Origin: Cohnella terricola
Lineage (GTDB): Bacteria > Bacillota > Bacilli > Paenibacillales > Paenibacillaceae
Reading direction: 5' to 3'
DNA length: 64,000 nucleotides
NCBI RefSeq assembly: GCF_007786475.1
Contig: NZ_VNJJ01000001.1
Location: 372,001-436,000, forward strand
The notes below the pieces were generated by a model. It saw only the letters and a program-made list of their open reading frames with translations, did not search any database and was not told the DNA's origin. Shown here piece after piece: positions 33,688 through 42,609 of the stretch (the stretch's first letter is position 1; each line of letters opens with the position of its first letter). Both the position numbers and the translations under genes were made by a program.

Positions 33688-34746
33688 ATGCGCGCAAAAC
33701 TGTCTCTATTCATAGGAGGAGCCCTGGTGCTCCTCCTTTGTTCCATTATCGTGAGCCTCTCCTTTGGAGGGGCGAACGTGCCGGTCTCCAAGGTGTGGAG
33801 CATTCTGCTGCATCATGTGCCGGGCATTAGCCAGTTGTTCGACCTGCGGTCGCCGATGGAAGGGGTGGGCGATCCCGATGCGACGATCATCATGCAGGTG
33901 CGCTTGCCGAGGGTGGTGCTCGCCGTTCTGGTCGGGGCAGCGTTAGCTCTGGCGGGAGCAGGTTTTCAAGGCGTGTTGCGCAATCCGCTCGCGGACCCGT
34001 ATACGCTGGGAGTTGCGACGGGTTCTTCCGTCGGAGCGGCATTTATTATCTTATTCGGCTTGCAGACGTGGATTGGCTTATGGACGGTTCCCGCCGTATC
34101 GTTTGCGACGGGGTTGTTCACTTTGTTCCTCGTTCTTCGGCTCGCATATTACAAAGGGCGAATGGAGCTTGAGACGCTGATCCTATCCGGGGTCGTGATC
34201 CAGGCTTTTTTCGGATCGATGGTATCTTTCATGGTATCGTTGTCCAAGAGCGCCGTGAACGAGATCGTGTTTTGGATTATGGGCAGCCTGTCGATGAGGG
34301 GATGGAATTACACGCTTATCGTGCTGCCATATGTCGTGGTCGGGGCCATCGTACTGATCTCGCTAAGCAGGGAGCTCAATCTGTTCTCGCTCGGGGAACG
34401 CCAGGCGATGCATCTGGGGGTCAACGTGCAGCGTACGAAATTGATCGTGCTGATCGTCTCCACGCTGATGACGGCAGCGGCCGTATCGGTATCCGGCGTC
34501 ATCGGTTTCGTCGGGCTTGTCGTGCCGCATCTCGTTCGCTTGATCACCGGGCCTGATAACAGGATCGTCGTGCCGGTCTCGGCGATCGTTGGCGGCATCT
34601 ACGTGCTGTGGTCGGACACGATTGCCCGCATGGCGTTGAATCCGAAAGAGATTCCGCTTGGCGTCGTGACCGCGTTCATCGGTGCTCCGTTCTTTGCTTA
34701 TCTGCTATGGAAAAGAAAAGCGAAAGGCGGGGAGTCGAGGGCATGA
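33688..34746 (+). CDS. btuC: Cobalamin ABC transporter permease (FecCD family)
   Basis: The 352-residue protein has about ten transmembrane helices and the FecCD-type motifs RLPRVVLAVLVGAALALAG near residue 72, RNPLADPYTLGVATG, and VIGFVGLVVPHLVRL near 270. It forms the membrane channel for corrinoid uptake with BtuD. It begins 2 bp after the btuF stop and overlaps btuD by four bases. Confidence 0.92.
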   Translation: MRAKLSLFIGGALVLLLCSIIVSLSFGGANVPVSKVWSILLHHVPGISQLFDLRSPMEGVGDPDATIIMQVRLPRVVLAVLVGAALALAGAGFQGVLRNPLADPYTLGVATGSSVGAAFIILFGLQTWIGLWTVPAVSFATGLFTLFLVLRLAYYKGRMELETLILSGVVIQAFFGSMVSFMVSLSKSAVNEIVFWIMGSLSMRGWNYTLIVLPYVVVGAIVLISLSRELNLFSLGERQAMHLGVNVQRTKLIVLIVSTLMTAAAVSVSGVIGFVGLVVPHLVRLITGPDNRIVVPVSAIVGGIYVLWSDTIARMALNPKEIPLGVVTAFIGAPFFAYLLWKRKAKGGESRA

Positions 34747-35528
34747 CGGATACGATGTTAGAAGCCAGGCAGTTGGATTATCGGATCGGTGATGCGGTGA
34801 TTCTTCGAAGCATCGACCTTCGCGTGGAAAAAGGATCGTTCTGCGGCATTATCGGCCCTAATGGAAGCGGCAAATCGACTTTGCTGAAGCTGTTGTCCGG
34901 CATCGAACCCCCGGAGAGAGGCGAAATTATGCTGGAGGGCAGACCGCTCGACAATTACGGCCGGAAGGAGATCGCCAGAAGAATGGCGGTTCTTCAGCAA
35001 GAACCATTGCCTTCGCTCGGGTATACGGTCAAAGAAGTCGTCGAGATGGGACGATTTCCGTATCAGAGTTGGTTCGGCGGCGAAAAGGACGATCCCGGTC
35101 CGATCATCGACCGCGTTATGGCGGAACTGGATCTACAACGGTTATCTTCCCGGATCGTTACCGAGTTGAGCGGGGGAGAACGCCAGCGTACGGCGCTCGC
35201 GAAGACGCTGGTACAGCAGCCTTCCGTGCTGATGCTGGACGAACCAACGACGTTCCTCGATATCGGCTTCCAGATCCAGATGATGGACTATGTCCGCAAG
35301 TGGCGGCAGGACAACGGCCTAACCGTAGTTGCCGTATTGCACGATTTGAATTTAGCGGCCCAGTATTGTGACCGGTTGATCGTGTTACATCAAGGGAGAG
35401 TGGCTGCCGAAGGCACGCCCGAGGAAGTGTTGACCGTCGACCTCGTCCATCGTGTGTACGGTACGAAGCCGATCGTACTATCCCATCCCGATACCGGAGT
35501 GCCGCAAATTTTATTGAAAGGAAGATAG
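34743..35528 (+). CDS. btuD: Cobalamin ABC transporter ATP-binding protein
   Basis: The 261-residue ATPase has Walker A (GPNGSGKSTLLKLL), the Q-loop, the signature LSGGERQR, Walker B (VLMLDEPTTFLD) and the switch His in LHDLNLA. It powers corrinoid import through BtuC. The ATG at 34743 overlaps the btuC stop (ATGA); longer readings back to 34608 lie inside btuC. Confidence 0.92.
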   Translation: MTDTMLEARQLDYRIGDAVILRSIDLRVEKGSFCGIIGPNGSGKSTLLKLLSGIEPPERGEIMLEGRPLDNYGRKEIARRMAVLQQEPLPSLGYTVKEVVEMGRFPYQSWFGGEKDDPGPIIDRVMAELDLQRLSSRIVTELSGGERQRTALAKTLVQQPSVLMLDEPTTFLDIGFQIQMMDYVRKWRQDNGLTVVAVLHDLNLAAQYCDRLIVLHQGRVAAEGTPEEVLTVDLVHRVYGTKPIVLSHPDTGVPQILLKGR

Positions 35529-35531
35529 ATC

Positions 35532-36596
35532 ATGACAGCGAAAATGCCAGAGGAGCTCATCGAGGTCATCAAGCGTATACGGCCGTTGGATTCCGTAGCG
35601 ATGGAAGCCGCGCAAGCGAGACTGGACAGCCTAACCAAACCGCCGGGCAGCCTCGGCAAGCTGGAGACGGTGGCGAAGCAGGCTGCCGGCATTACAGGGG
35701 AAGCGATGCCGGATTTGTCCCGCAAGGCGGTGGTCGTTATGGCGGGAGACCACGGCGTATGCGAGGAAGGGGTCAGCGCTTTTCCCCCCGAAGTGACGCC
35801 GCAGATGGTGCTGAACTTCCTGAATGGAGGCGCCGCGGTGAACGTGCTCGCCCGTCAGGCCGGAGCCGACGTCGTCTGCGTGGACGTCGGGGTGAATGCG
35901 AAGCTCGAGCATCCGAAGCTGGTGTCGCGCAAGATTCGCTATGGCACGGCGAACATTGCACGTGAAGCGGCGATGTCGCGGGCGGAAGCGACAGCGGCCG
36001 TACGCGTCGGATACGAGATCGTCTCGGAGATGGTCGCAAAAGGTACGCGCGTGTTCGCAACCGGAGAGATGGGTATCGGTAACACGACGCCTAGCGCTGC
36101 CATTCTGATCGCACTGGGCGGATTGTCGCCAGAGCAGGCGGTCGGCCGCGGCACCGGCATCGACGATGCCCGCTTGAGGCATAAGCGGGGCGTTATCGAG
36201 CGGGCGTTACAAGCGAACGAGGTCGATCAGGACGACGCGCTGGACGTTCTCGCCAAGCTTGGCGGCCTGGAGATCGCCGGCCTTGTCGGCGTCATCCTAG
36301 GCGCGGCGGCGCATCGGGCGCTTGTCGTGATCGACGGGTTTATTTCGTCCGCGGCGGCGCTTGTCGCTAGCCGTATGGCTCCGCTGTCGGTTTCCTATAT
36401 GATCGCTTCACACATGTCGCTCGAACAGGGGCATCACGGCATGTTGGAGGCGATCGGTTTATCGCCGATGATCCATATGGACATGCGGCTCGGCGAAGGG
36501 ACAGGGGCGGTCCTGAGCTTTCACTTCCTGGACGCGGCAAGCAACATCATGCGGGAGATGGCTACGTTCGAGAGTGCGGGAGTGACGCAAGGATGA
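35532..36596 (+). CDS. cobT: Nicotinate-nucleotide--dimethylbenzimidazole phosphoribosyltransferase
   Basis: The 354-residue enzyme makes alpha-ribazole phosphate, the lower ligand of cobalamin. Visible motifs are TKPPGSLGKLE near residue 35, MAGDHGV near 76, GEMGIGNTTPSAA near 178, and RLGEGTGA near 317 with the catalytic Glu. GGAAGATAG precedes the ATG. It shares its last four bases with the start of cobQ, and its substrate nicotinate mononucleotide is made by pncB upstream. Confidence 0.95.
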   Translation: MTAKMPEELIEVIKRIRPLDSVAMEAAQARLDSLTKPPGSLGKLETVAKQAAGITGEAMPDLSRKAVVVMAGDHGVCEEGVSAFPPEVTPQMVLNFLNGGAAVNVLARQAGADVVCVDVGVNAKLEHPKLVSRKIRYGTANIAREAAMSRAEATAAVRVGYEIVSEMVAKGTRVFATGEMGIGNTTPSAAILIALGGLSPEQAVGRGTGIDDARLRHKRGVIERALQANEVDQDDALDVLAKLGGLEIAGLVGVILGAAAHRALVVIDGFISSAAALVASRMAPLSVSYMIASHMSLEQGHHGMLEAIGLSPMIHMDMRLGEGTGAVLSFHFLDAASNIMREMATFESAGVTQG

Positions 36597-38182
36597 TGAG
36601 CGCATCTGCGAAACAGCATCCGGCGCGCACGCTCATGCTCCAAGGTACCGCATCCGATGTCGGCAAGAGCGTCCTGACCGCGGCGCTGTGCCGCATTCTC
36701 GTGCAGGACGGCTGGGCCGTCGCCCCTTTTAAGTCCCAGAACATGTCCTTGAACAGCTATGTTACGCCGGACGGCAAAGAAATCGGGAGAGCGCAAGGGA
36801 TGCAGGCGGACGCATGCGGCATCGCCGCAACGACGGACATGAATCCGATTTTGCTTAAGCCAACGTCAGATCGCGCGTCCCAAGTGGTCGTGCACGGGAA
36901 GCCTTACCGTACGATGGATGCATTCCGATATCGGAACGAATATTTGACCGAGGCCGGGGCGATCGTTCGGGAGGCTATAGACCGGCTACGCTCGGAATAC
37001 GACGCCGTGCTGCTGGAAGGTGCGGGAAGTCCGGCGGAGATCAATCTGAAGGATCGGGATATCGTTAATATGCGGATGGCCGGGTGGGCCGATTCCCCCG
37101 TCATTCTCGTAGCGGATATCGATCGTGGCGGCGTGTTCGCTTCTATCGTCGGTACGTTGGAATTGCTTGAGCCGGAGGAGCGCGAGAGAGTCAAAGGGTT
37201 TATCATCAATAAATTCCGTGGAGACGTCGCGCTGCTTCAACCGGGTCTGGATTGGCTCGAGCAGCGAACGGGCAAACCGGTGCTCGGTGTCATTCCTTAT
37301 CTGGATGATTTGCGTCTGGAATCTGAAGATTCGTTGTCGTATCGCAGGGTATCCCCTTCGGTCAGAGAGAGGGAAGACATCTTGGATATCGCCGTCATCC
37401 GGTATCCTCGCTGGGCTAATTTTACCGATGTCGATCCGTTATTCGCCGAGCCCGATGTGTCGGTCCGATACGTGACGAGAGCGGAGGAATTCGGTCGTCC
37501 CGACGCAGTGGTGCTGCCGGGCAGCAAAAATACTGCAGAGGATTTGCTATTCCTAAGGGACGCCGGACTGGAGCGGCTATTGCAGGAATATCGGGAACGC
37601 GGAGGATGGTTGTCGGGCATATGCGGCGGTTATCAGATGCTAGGGGAACGACTGTTAGACCCCGAAGGGATCGAGTCCGCGAATCCGAGCTTGCCGGGAC
37701 TGGCCCTTTTTCCAATGGAGACGGTATTTGCATCGGACAAAAAAACGGTGCGGGTCGCCGGTTCCGCTAACGGATGGTCGAGAGACGAGGGGGAGGTGTC
37801 CGGTGACGGCTTGAAGGCGTTCGACATTGAAGGCTACGAGATTCATATGGGCAAATCGTCGTTTACGGACATCGTCGAGCACCCGATGACTATCTCGTCC
37901 GTCAAGGGACAAGCATCGGAGGAACTGCACCCGGAAGGGGCGCGCTCGGCGGACGGCAGGCTCTGGGGGACTTACATCCACGGAATCTTGCACAACGATG
38001 CTTTCAGGCGTGACTGGCTTAATGCTATGCGTTCGGCGAAAGGCTGGACGCCGCTTGAGGCGGAATTGGATTTTAATCGGCTTCGCGAATCCGAGTTCGA
38101 CCGTTTGGCCGAACACGTTCGCCGCCATACGGATATGCGTGGAATCTATCGGATACTGGAACAGGGATCGGAGGTCAACTGA
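36593..38182 (+). CDS. cobQ: Cobyric acid synthase
   Basis: The 529-residue glutamine-dependent amidotransferase has an N-terminal ATPase part (QGTASDVGKSVLTAAL, FKSQNMSLNSYVTPDG) and a C-terminal class I glutamine amidotransferase with nucleophile Cys in GICGGYQML near residue 343 and the His in TYIHGILHND. It amidates adenosylcobyrinic acid a,c-diamide to cobyric acid. The gene overlaps cobT by 4 bp. The corrin-ring genes needed earlier are not in this window, so substrate must come from elsewhere in the genome or from salvage. Confidence 0.95.
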   Translation: MMSASAKQHPARTLMLQGTASDVGKSVLTAALCRILVQDGWAVAPFKSQNMSLNSYVTPDGKEIGRAQGMQADACGIAATTDMNPILLKPTSDRASQVVVHGKPYRTMDAFRYRNEYLTEAGAIVREAIDRLRSEYDAVLLEGAGSPAEINLKDRDIVNMRMAGWADSPVILVADIDRGGVFASIVGTLELLEPEERERVKGFIINKFRGDVALLQPGLDWLEQRTGKPVLGVIPYLDDLRLESEDSLSYRRVSPSVREREDILDIAVIRYPRWANFTDVDPLFAEPDVSVRYVTRAEEFGRPDAVVLPGSKNTAEDLLFLRDAGLERLLQEYRERGGWLSGICGGYQMLGERLLDPEGIESANPSLPGLALFPMETVFASDKKTVRVAGSANGWSRDEGEVSGDGLKAFDIEGYEIHMGKSSFTDIVEHPMTISSVKGQASEELHPEGARSADGRLWGTYIHGILHNDAFRRDWLNAMRSAKGWTPLEAELDFNRLRESEFDRLAEHVRRHTDMRGIYRILEQGSEVN

Positions 38183-39315
38183 TGAATAATGGCGGCAATA
38201 AAAGCATACTAGAGCCTTACGGGCATGGGGGCGATTTGTTGACAGCTTCCGGCCGTTTCGGCATTGCACCCGGAGAGTGGCTCGATTATAGCGCCAATAT
38301 CAATCCGCTCGGACCTCCTCCCCAAGCGCTCGATGCGTTGGCTGACGGAATGCGGGCTATCGTCAATTATCCCGATCCGGCGCATCGCGAACTGAAGCGG
38401 CTGCTTGCGGCGAAGCTTAACGTCGCGGAGAACGAGCTGCTTATCGGCAACGGAGCGGCGGAATGCATCGCGCTAGCTTTAATGGGTCTAGATATTCGCA
38501 AGGTCGGCGTGATCGCCCCGTGTTTCTCGGAGTATGCGCAGCTTGCTGCGGATTTCGGTGCGGAAGTCCACACGGTCGTCGGCAAGGAAGAAAACGGCTT
38601 TCGCGCCGATCCTGCCGAGCTCCGGGATTTACTGCGAGAGGTCGACTTGTTGTTCGTGGGGCATCCGAACAATCCAACGGGTTTGACTTACTCGTTGGAC
38701 CAGCTCCGCGCGATCGCCGATCTGGCGGAAGAGCATTCTGCATACGTCGTCATCGACGAAGCTTTTATGGACTTTCTTCCGCCGGAAGAGCGTCCGACGC
38801 TGCTCCCCGAGCTTCGCGCTTATCCGCATGTCGTTCTGATGCATTCCATGACCAAATTTTACGCGATACCCGGCTTGCGTCTTGGATACGCGATCGCCTC
38901 GCCGCAGATCGTGGAGCGGATGGCGCGCAAGCAAGTGACTTGGAGCGTTAACGGGTTGGCGCTGCTGGCCGGACAGGCTTGCTTGAGTCCGGAGATCACC
39001 GAGTACGAAGCGCGGACGCGGGAGCTGATCTCACAGGAGAGAGAATTCCTGCAGGACCATATCGTGTCGAGGTTAGGCTGGCAAGTGTGGCATGGAGAGG
39101 CGAATTTTCTGCTGATTCGAGTTGCCGAGCCGTGGACCGCCGGAAAGCTGCAAGACGATTTGGGGCCGAAAGGGATCATGATCCGCAGTTGCGCGATGTA
39201 CGAAGGACTGACCGAGAGGGATATCCGCATCGCCGTACGCGGAAGGGTGGACAACGAACGCTTGATTAATGCGTTCGTTGAAGTCGACCTGGAGAGGGAG
39301 ATGAAGCACGGATGA
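38182..39315 (+). CDS. cobD: L-threonine-O-3-phosphate decarboxylase
   Basis: The 377-residue PLP enzyme of the histidinol-phosphate aminotransferase fold makes (R)-1-amino-2-propanol phosphate, the linker of cobalamin. Marks are DYSANINPLGPP, YPDPAHRELK, GNGAAECI, HPNNPTG, VIDEAFMDF, and the PLP-lysine region SMTKFYAIPGLRLGY near residue 230. The context in a cobalamin operon rules out histidine biosynthesis. It starts on the last base of cobQ. Confidence 0.92.
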   Translation: MNNGGNKSILEPYGHGGDLLTASGRFGIAPGEWLDYSANINPLGPPPQALDALADGMRAIVNYPDPAHRELKRLLAAKLNVAENELLIGNGAAECIALALMGLDIRKVGVIAPCFSEYAQLAADFGAEVHTVVGKEENGFRADPAELRDLLREVDLLFVGHPNNPTGLTYSLDQLRAIADLAEEHSAYVVIDEAFMDFLPPEERPTLLPELRAYPHVVLMHSMTKFYAIPGLRLGYAIASPQIVERMARKQVTWSVNGLALLAGQACLSPEITEYEARTRELISQEREFLQDHIVSRLGWQVWHGEANFLLIRVAEPWTAGKLQDDLGPKGIMIRSCAMYEGLTERDIRIAVRGRVDNERLINAFVEVDLEREMKHG

Positions 39316-39866
39316 ACCTTGTGATGGTAACCGGCGGCGTCCGCTCGGGCAAAAGCGCCTATGCCGAAAGGCTCGTCAGTGAACGGGCGGCGGCGCTTCC
39401 TACGCAAGCCAAAGTGCTGTATGTCGCTACCGGAGTGCGCTATGACGGGGAGATGAATCACCGAATCGACGCTCATCGGGAGCGCCGTCCCGACTCGTGG
39501 GACACGATAGAAACGCCGCACGAGATAAGCGTCTCCGATTACGAAGGTTACGACATTGTTCTCGTCGACACCTTGTCCGCATGGGTCGGCAACAAGCTGA
39601 TGTCGGTGCCGGAGGAGCGCTGCCGGGACACGAAGATGACGGAGCTCATCGGACGGCAAGTGTCCGCTTATCTGGGTCAAATAAGAGCGTCGCAGATTCG
39701 CGAAGCCGTTATCGTTACTGACGAGGTCGGCTGGGGTGGCGTCGCGATGTCTCCGTTAGGCCGCTGGTTCCAGGATGTCATCGGCGATGCGAATCAACAG
39801 CTTGCGAGCCAGGCGAATGAAGTCGTCGCCATCGTCAGCGGACTGCCCTGGAGGTTAAAAGGATGA
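39312..39866 (+). CDS. cobU: Adenosylcobinamide kinase / adenosylcobinamide-phosphate guanylyltransferase
   Basis: The 184-residue protein has the P-loop GGVRSGKSAYAERL at its start, the motif YVATGVRYDGEM, RIDAHRERRPDSWDTIE near 55 and the Walker B-like VLVDTLSAWVGNKL. It phosphorylates adenosylcobinamide and links GMP to it. It overlaps cobD and cobS by four bases each, so the run is translationally coupled. Confidence 0.93.
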   Translation: MNLVMVTGGVRSGKSAYAERLVSERAAALPTQAKVLYVATGVRYDGEMNHRIDAHRERRPDSWDTIETPHEISVSDYEGYDIVLVDTLSAWVGNKLMSVPEERCRDTKMTELIGRQVSAYLGQIRASQIREAVIVTDEVGWGGVAMSPLGRWFQDVIGDANQQLASQANEVVAIVSGLPWRLKG

Positions 39867-40615
39867 GCGCGTTCTGGCAGGCGGTCGGTTTTCTGACTCG
39901 TTTTCCCGTACCGAAGAGCGCGCAATCGCTCGAAGGCTGGGAGCGCAGCCCGCGCTATTATCCGACGGTGGGCCTGCTTCTCGGGGCTGCGATCTGGATC
40001 GTCGGCTGGTTAGCTGAAATGGGTTTCGGGGAAGCGGGAACGATCGTGACCGCCGTCGTCGCCGTTGCGTTCTGGATTTTCGCGACGGGAGCGCTTCATC
40101 TGGACGGCTGGATGGATTTGGCGGACGGATTGGGCAGCCAGCGCAGCCGCGAACGGACGCTCGAGATCATGAAGGACAGCCGGGTAGGAGCGATGGGCGT
40201 TGTGGCGGCGATCGTGCTGATCATGCTGAAAGCCGCCGCCTTGTGGCAACTGTCGTCTGTTGAAGGTTGGATGGCCGTCCTTGTTGTTCCCGCAATGGCG
40301 AGGGCTGCGCTGCTTGGCGCGATCTACTATTTCCCCTATATCCAGGACAAAGGATTGGGCAGCGGTTTGCGCCAGGGCGTGATGCCGACGATTCTGTTCG
40401 TCAACGCGGCTCTTGTGCTCGCGGTATCGTACGGAGCAGCCGGGTTGCCAGGTGCACTTGCTTTCGCGTCACTGGTGCCGGCGCTCTGGCTATTCGGACG
40501 ATACATCGTTCGCAGATTAGGCGGCTTCACCGGCGACGTCTACGGTGCGTTGATCGAAGGCGCGGAAGTGCTGGCGCTCCTTGTTTTGTTGATCTTGATA
40601 GAGCACATAGGGTGA
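39863..40615 (+). CDS. cobS: Adenosylcobinamide-GDP ribazoletransferase (cobalamin synthase)
   Basis: The 250-residue membrane protein has about six helices and the conserved motif HLDGWMDLADGLGSQRSRERTLEIM (key residues D77, D81; written here only to show the aspartates HLDGWMDLADG), followed by KDSRVGAMG. It joins alpha-ribazole phosphate to adenosylcobinamide-GDP, giving the cobalamin phosphate. It is the last gene of the coupled block; 177 bp separate it from cbiZ. Confidence 0.93.
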   Translation: MSAFWQAVGFLTRFPVPKSAQSLEGWERSPRYYPTVGLLLGAAIWIVGWLAEMGFGEAGTIVTAVVAVAFWIFATGALHLDGWMDLADGLGSQRSRERTLEIMKDSRVGAMGVVAAIVLIMLKAAALWQLSSVEGWMAVLVVPAMARAALLGAIYYFPYIQDKGLGSGLRQGVMPTILFVNAALVLAVSYGAAGLPGALAFASLVPALWLFGRYIVRRLGGFTGDVYGALIEGAEVLALLVLLILIEHIG

Positions 40616-40792
40616 GGTTTTTGTTAGCTGCGGGTGCGTTCTGCTCATGGTTGGGGGATTGACTCCTGGTGCAGCGTGCGAACAAAGGCCAAAAAAGTAC
40701 CTTGGTTAGGCGAATCTCGGTTACTTAATAAATCGAACATTTCGCAGAAAGCAACATAAAACACAAAAGTTACAATGAACGGAGGAGCCGGC
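40616..40792. other. Gap between cobS and cbiZ
   Basis: The gap shows no terminator hairpin, so read-through from the operon is possible. It is AT-rich at its end and a second promoter could lie there, but no strong pair of elements is seen. Confidence 0.4.
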
Positions 40793-41512
40793 ATGGTACA
40801 ACCTTTTCGCGGTGGCAGCGCAGCCCATTACCAGGCGTCATTGTGGCCGGAGCTGGACATTCGATTCGCCGTGGACCACGTGTCAATTGAAGCTGGCGCG
40901 CCAAACTTCCAAACGCTCAGCAACGCGCCGTATCGAGGGGGATGGGGCAGCGGCAGCCGGTTCGTCAATTGGAAAGTTCCGCTTAACTACGATTGCTCCG
41001 ACCCTTCCGCCATGATGCGCGCCGAACTGGGCCGGTGGGGCTATGATCCGGCGATGGTAGTTGGTTTGCAGACGGCCGCGCATATTACTCATACGTCGTT
41101 CGCTGAAGAAACAGGAGACGAATTCAAGCTGCTCGTCTGTTCGTCTGCAGGAACGGGGAACGCAGCGAGAGCGGGCTTGCATCGCGAGACGTTCTCGGCT
41201 TATACGCCAGGAACGATTAATATCATGGTCTTGGTTGACGGAAAAATGACCGACGAAGCGATGGTGAATGCGGTCATTAGCGCGACGGAAGCCAAGAGTG
41301 CGGCGCTGGCCGACTTGGAAGTGCGCGATCGCAGCCATGACAGGATCGCGACCGGAACATCGACGGACGCGGTGCTGATCGCAGTAAGCCAGTCTGACCA
41401 ATATTCGTCTATCCACCGTTATGCGGGATCGGTAACGACGATCGGCAACGCGATCGGCCGATTGGTTTACGAGACGGTGCACGAAGCGGTACGCACTCAA
41501 GGAGAGCCTTAA
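40793..41512 (+). CDS. cbiZ: Adenosylcobinamide amidohydrolase
   Basis: The 239-residue protein matches the CbiZ family (PF01955): SNAPYRGGWG, FVNWKVPLNYDC, VGLQTAAHITH, VCSSAGTGNAARAG, and VAVSQ-like ends with TDAVLIAVSQ. CbiZ removes the aminopropanol chain of adenosylcobinamide to give cobyric acid, so that salvaged corrinoids can be rebuilt with the cell's own lower ligand. It is typical of archaea and of some bacteria. The ATG at 40793 follows AACGGAGGAG; an ATG at 40775 would overlap that site. Confidence 0.9.
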   Translation: MVQPFRGGSAAHYQASLWPELDIRFAVDHVSIEAGAPNFQTLSNAPYRGGWGSGSRFVNWKVPLNYDCSDPSAMMRAELGRWGYDPAMVVGLQTAAHITHTSFAEETGDEFKLLVCSSAGTGNAARAGLHRETFSAYTPGTINIMVLVDGKMTDEAMVNAVISATEAKSAALADLEVRDRSHDRIATGTSTDAVLIAVSQSDQYSSIHRYAGSVTTIGNAIGRLVYETVHEAVRTQGEP

Positions 41513-41515
41513 TAA

Positions 41516-42535
41516 ATGATTGAAATCGGAATCGTTTTGTGCGCTTTTATTATCGATCTAGCCGTCGGAGATCCGAGGGCACTGCCTCACCCGGTCGTCG
41601 GCATGGGGTATGCGATTCGCAAGCTGGAACAACCGTTGCGTTCGGCAGCTCGAACGGGCTGGCTGCAGAAAGCCGCGTCCCCGCTCGTTAGACGGATCTC
41701 CGATCCTGGTGATCGGGCATTGCGAATCGCGGGAATGGCTTATCCCCTTTTGCTTGTCGGAGGCTCATTCGCTGCAACGTGGCTTCTCTTATACGGACTA
41801 TCTCTCATCCATCCTTGGCTTGCTTACGCCACGAGCGCATGGCTCATTTCCACGACTGTCGCCGCGAAAGGGCTGGGCGACGCCGGCATGGAAATCTATC
41901 GTTTGCTGAAAGAGGGGAATATGGAGAAAGCACGCTACGCCTTGTCCATGATCGTCGGACGAGATACAGACAACCTGAGCGAAGGGGAGATTACGCGGGG
42001 AGCGGTCGAGACGGTCGCGGAAAATATCGTTGACGCCATCCTTTCGCCGCTTTTCTATGCCCTGATCGGAGGAGCGCCGCTCGCCATGGCTTACCGGGCT
42101 GCGAATACGCTAGACTCCATGGTCGGTTATAAGAACGACAAGTATATTCAGCTTGGATGGGCGTCGGCCAGATTCGACGACCTAGCCAATTGGATTCCAG
42201 CTCGTTTATCCGCTCTGTTCATCGCCGCCGCCGCGTGGCTGCTTCAAGCGCAGGCAAAGCGTTCGCTTCGTACGGTCACCAAATACGCCCGTCTGCATCC
42301 GAGCCCGAACAGTGGTTACCCGGAATCCGCTGTAGCTGGAGCCCTTGGCATACAGTTAGGCGGGCTCAACTATTACAAGGGGGTCGCATCCGACCGAGCC
42401 AGAATGGGGGAGCCCATTCATTCGCTGCAAGCGGAGCACATCCGTCAGACGGTCAGGCTGATGTACGTCAGCTCTGCTCTTTTTGTTGTCGCGATCTCTT
42501 TAGCAGCATTCGGATTGGCGATAGCCCTATTTTGA
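41516..42535 (+). CDS. cbiB: Adenosylcobinamide-phosphate synthase
   Basis: The 339-residue membrane protein has the family start IIDLAVGDPRALPHPVVGMG, then GRDTDNLSEGEITRGAVET near residue 143, AYRAANTLDSMVGYKNDKY and HPSPNSGYPESAVAGALG near 262. It joins cobyric acid to aminopropanol phosphate. With CbiZ before it (3-bp gap), CobD, CobU, CobT and CobS it completes the route from cobyric acid to cobalamin phosphate. Confidence 0.94.
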   Translation: MIEIGIVLCAFIIDLAVGDPRALPHPVVGMGYAIRKLEQPLRSAARTGWLQKAASPLVRRISDPGDRALRIAGMAYPLLLVGGSFAATWLLLYGLSLIHPWLAYATSAWLISTTVAAKGLGDAGMEIYRLLKEGNMEKARYALSMIVGRDTDNLSEGEITRGAVETVAENIVDAILSPLFYALIGGAPLAMAYRAANTLDSMVGYKNDKYIQLGWASARFDDLANWIPARLSALFIAAAAWLLQAQAKRSLRTVTKYARLHPSPNSGYPESAVAGALGIQLGGLNYYKGVASDRARMGEPIHSLQAEHIRQTVRLMYVSSALFVVAISLAAFGLAIALF

Positions 42536-42609
42536 AACGCGCCATACATAAAACCTGTTGCATCCGCCCACACTGAGAAGGAGTAAATTCTTGGAAATGG
42601 GCTGATGTT

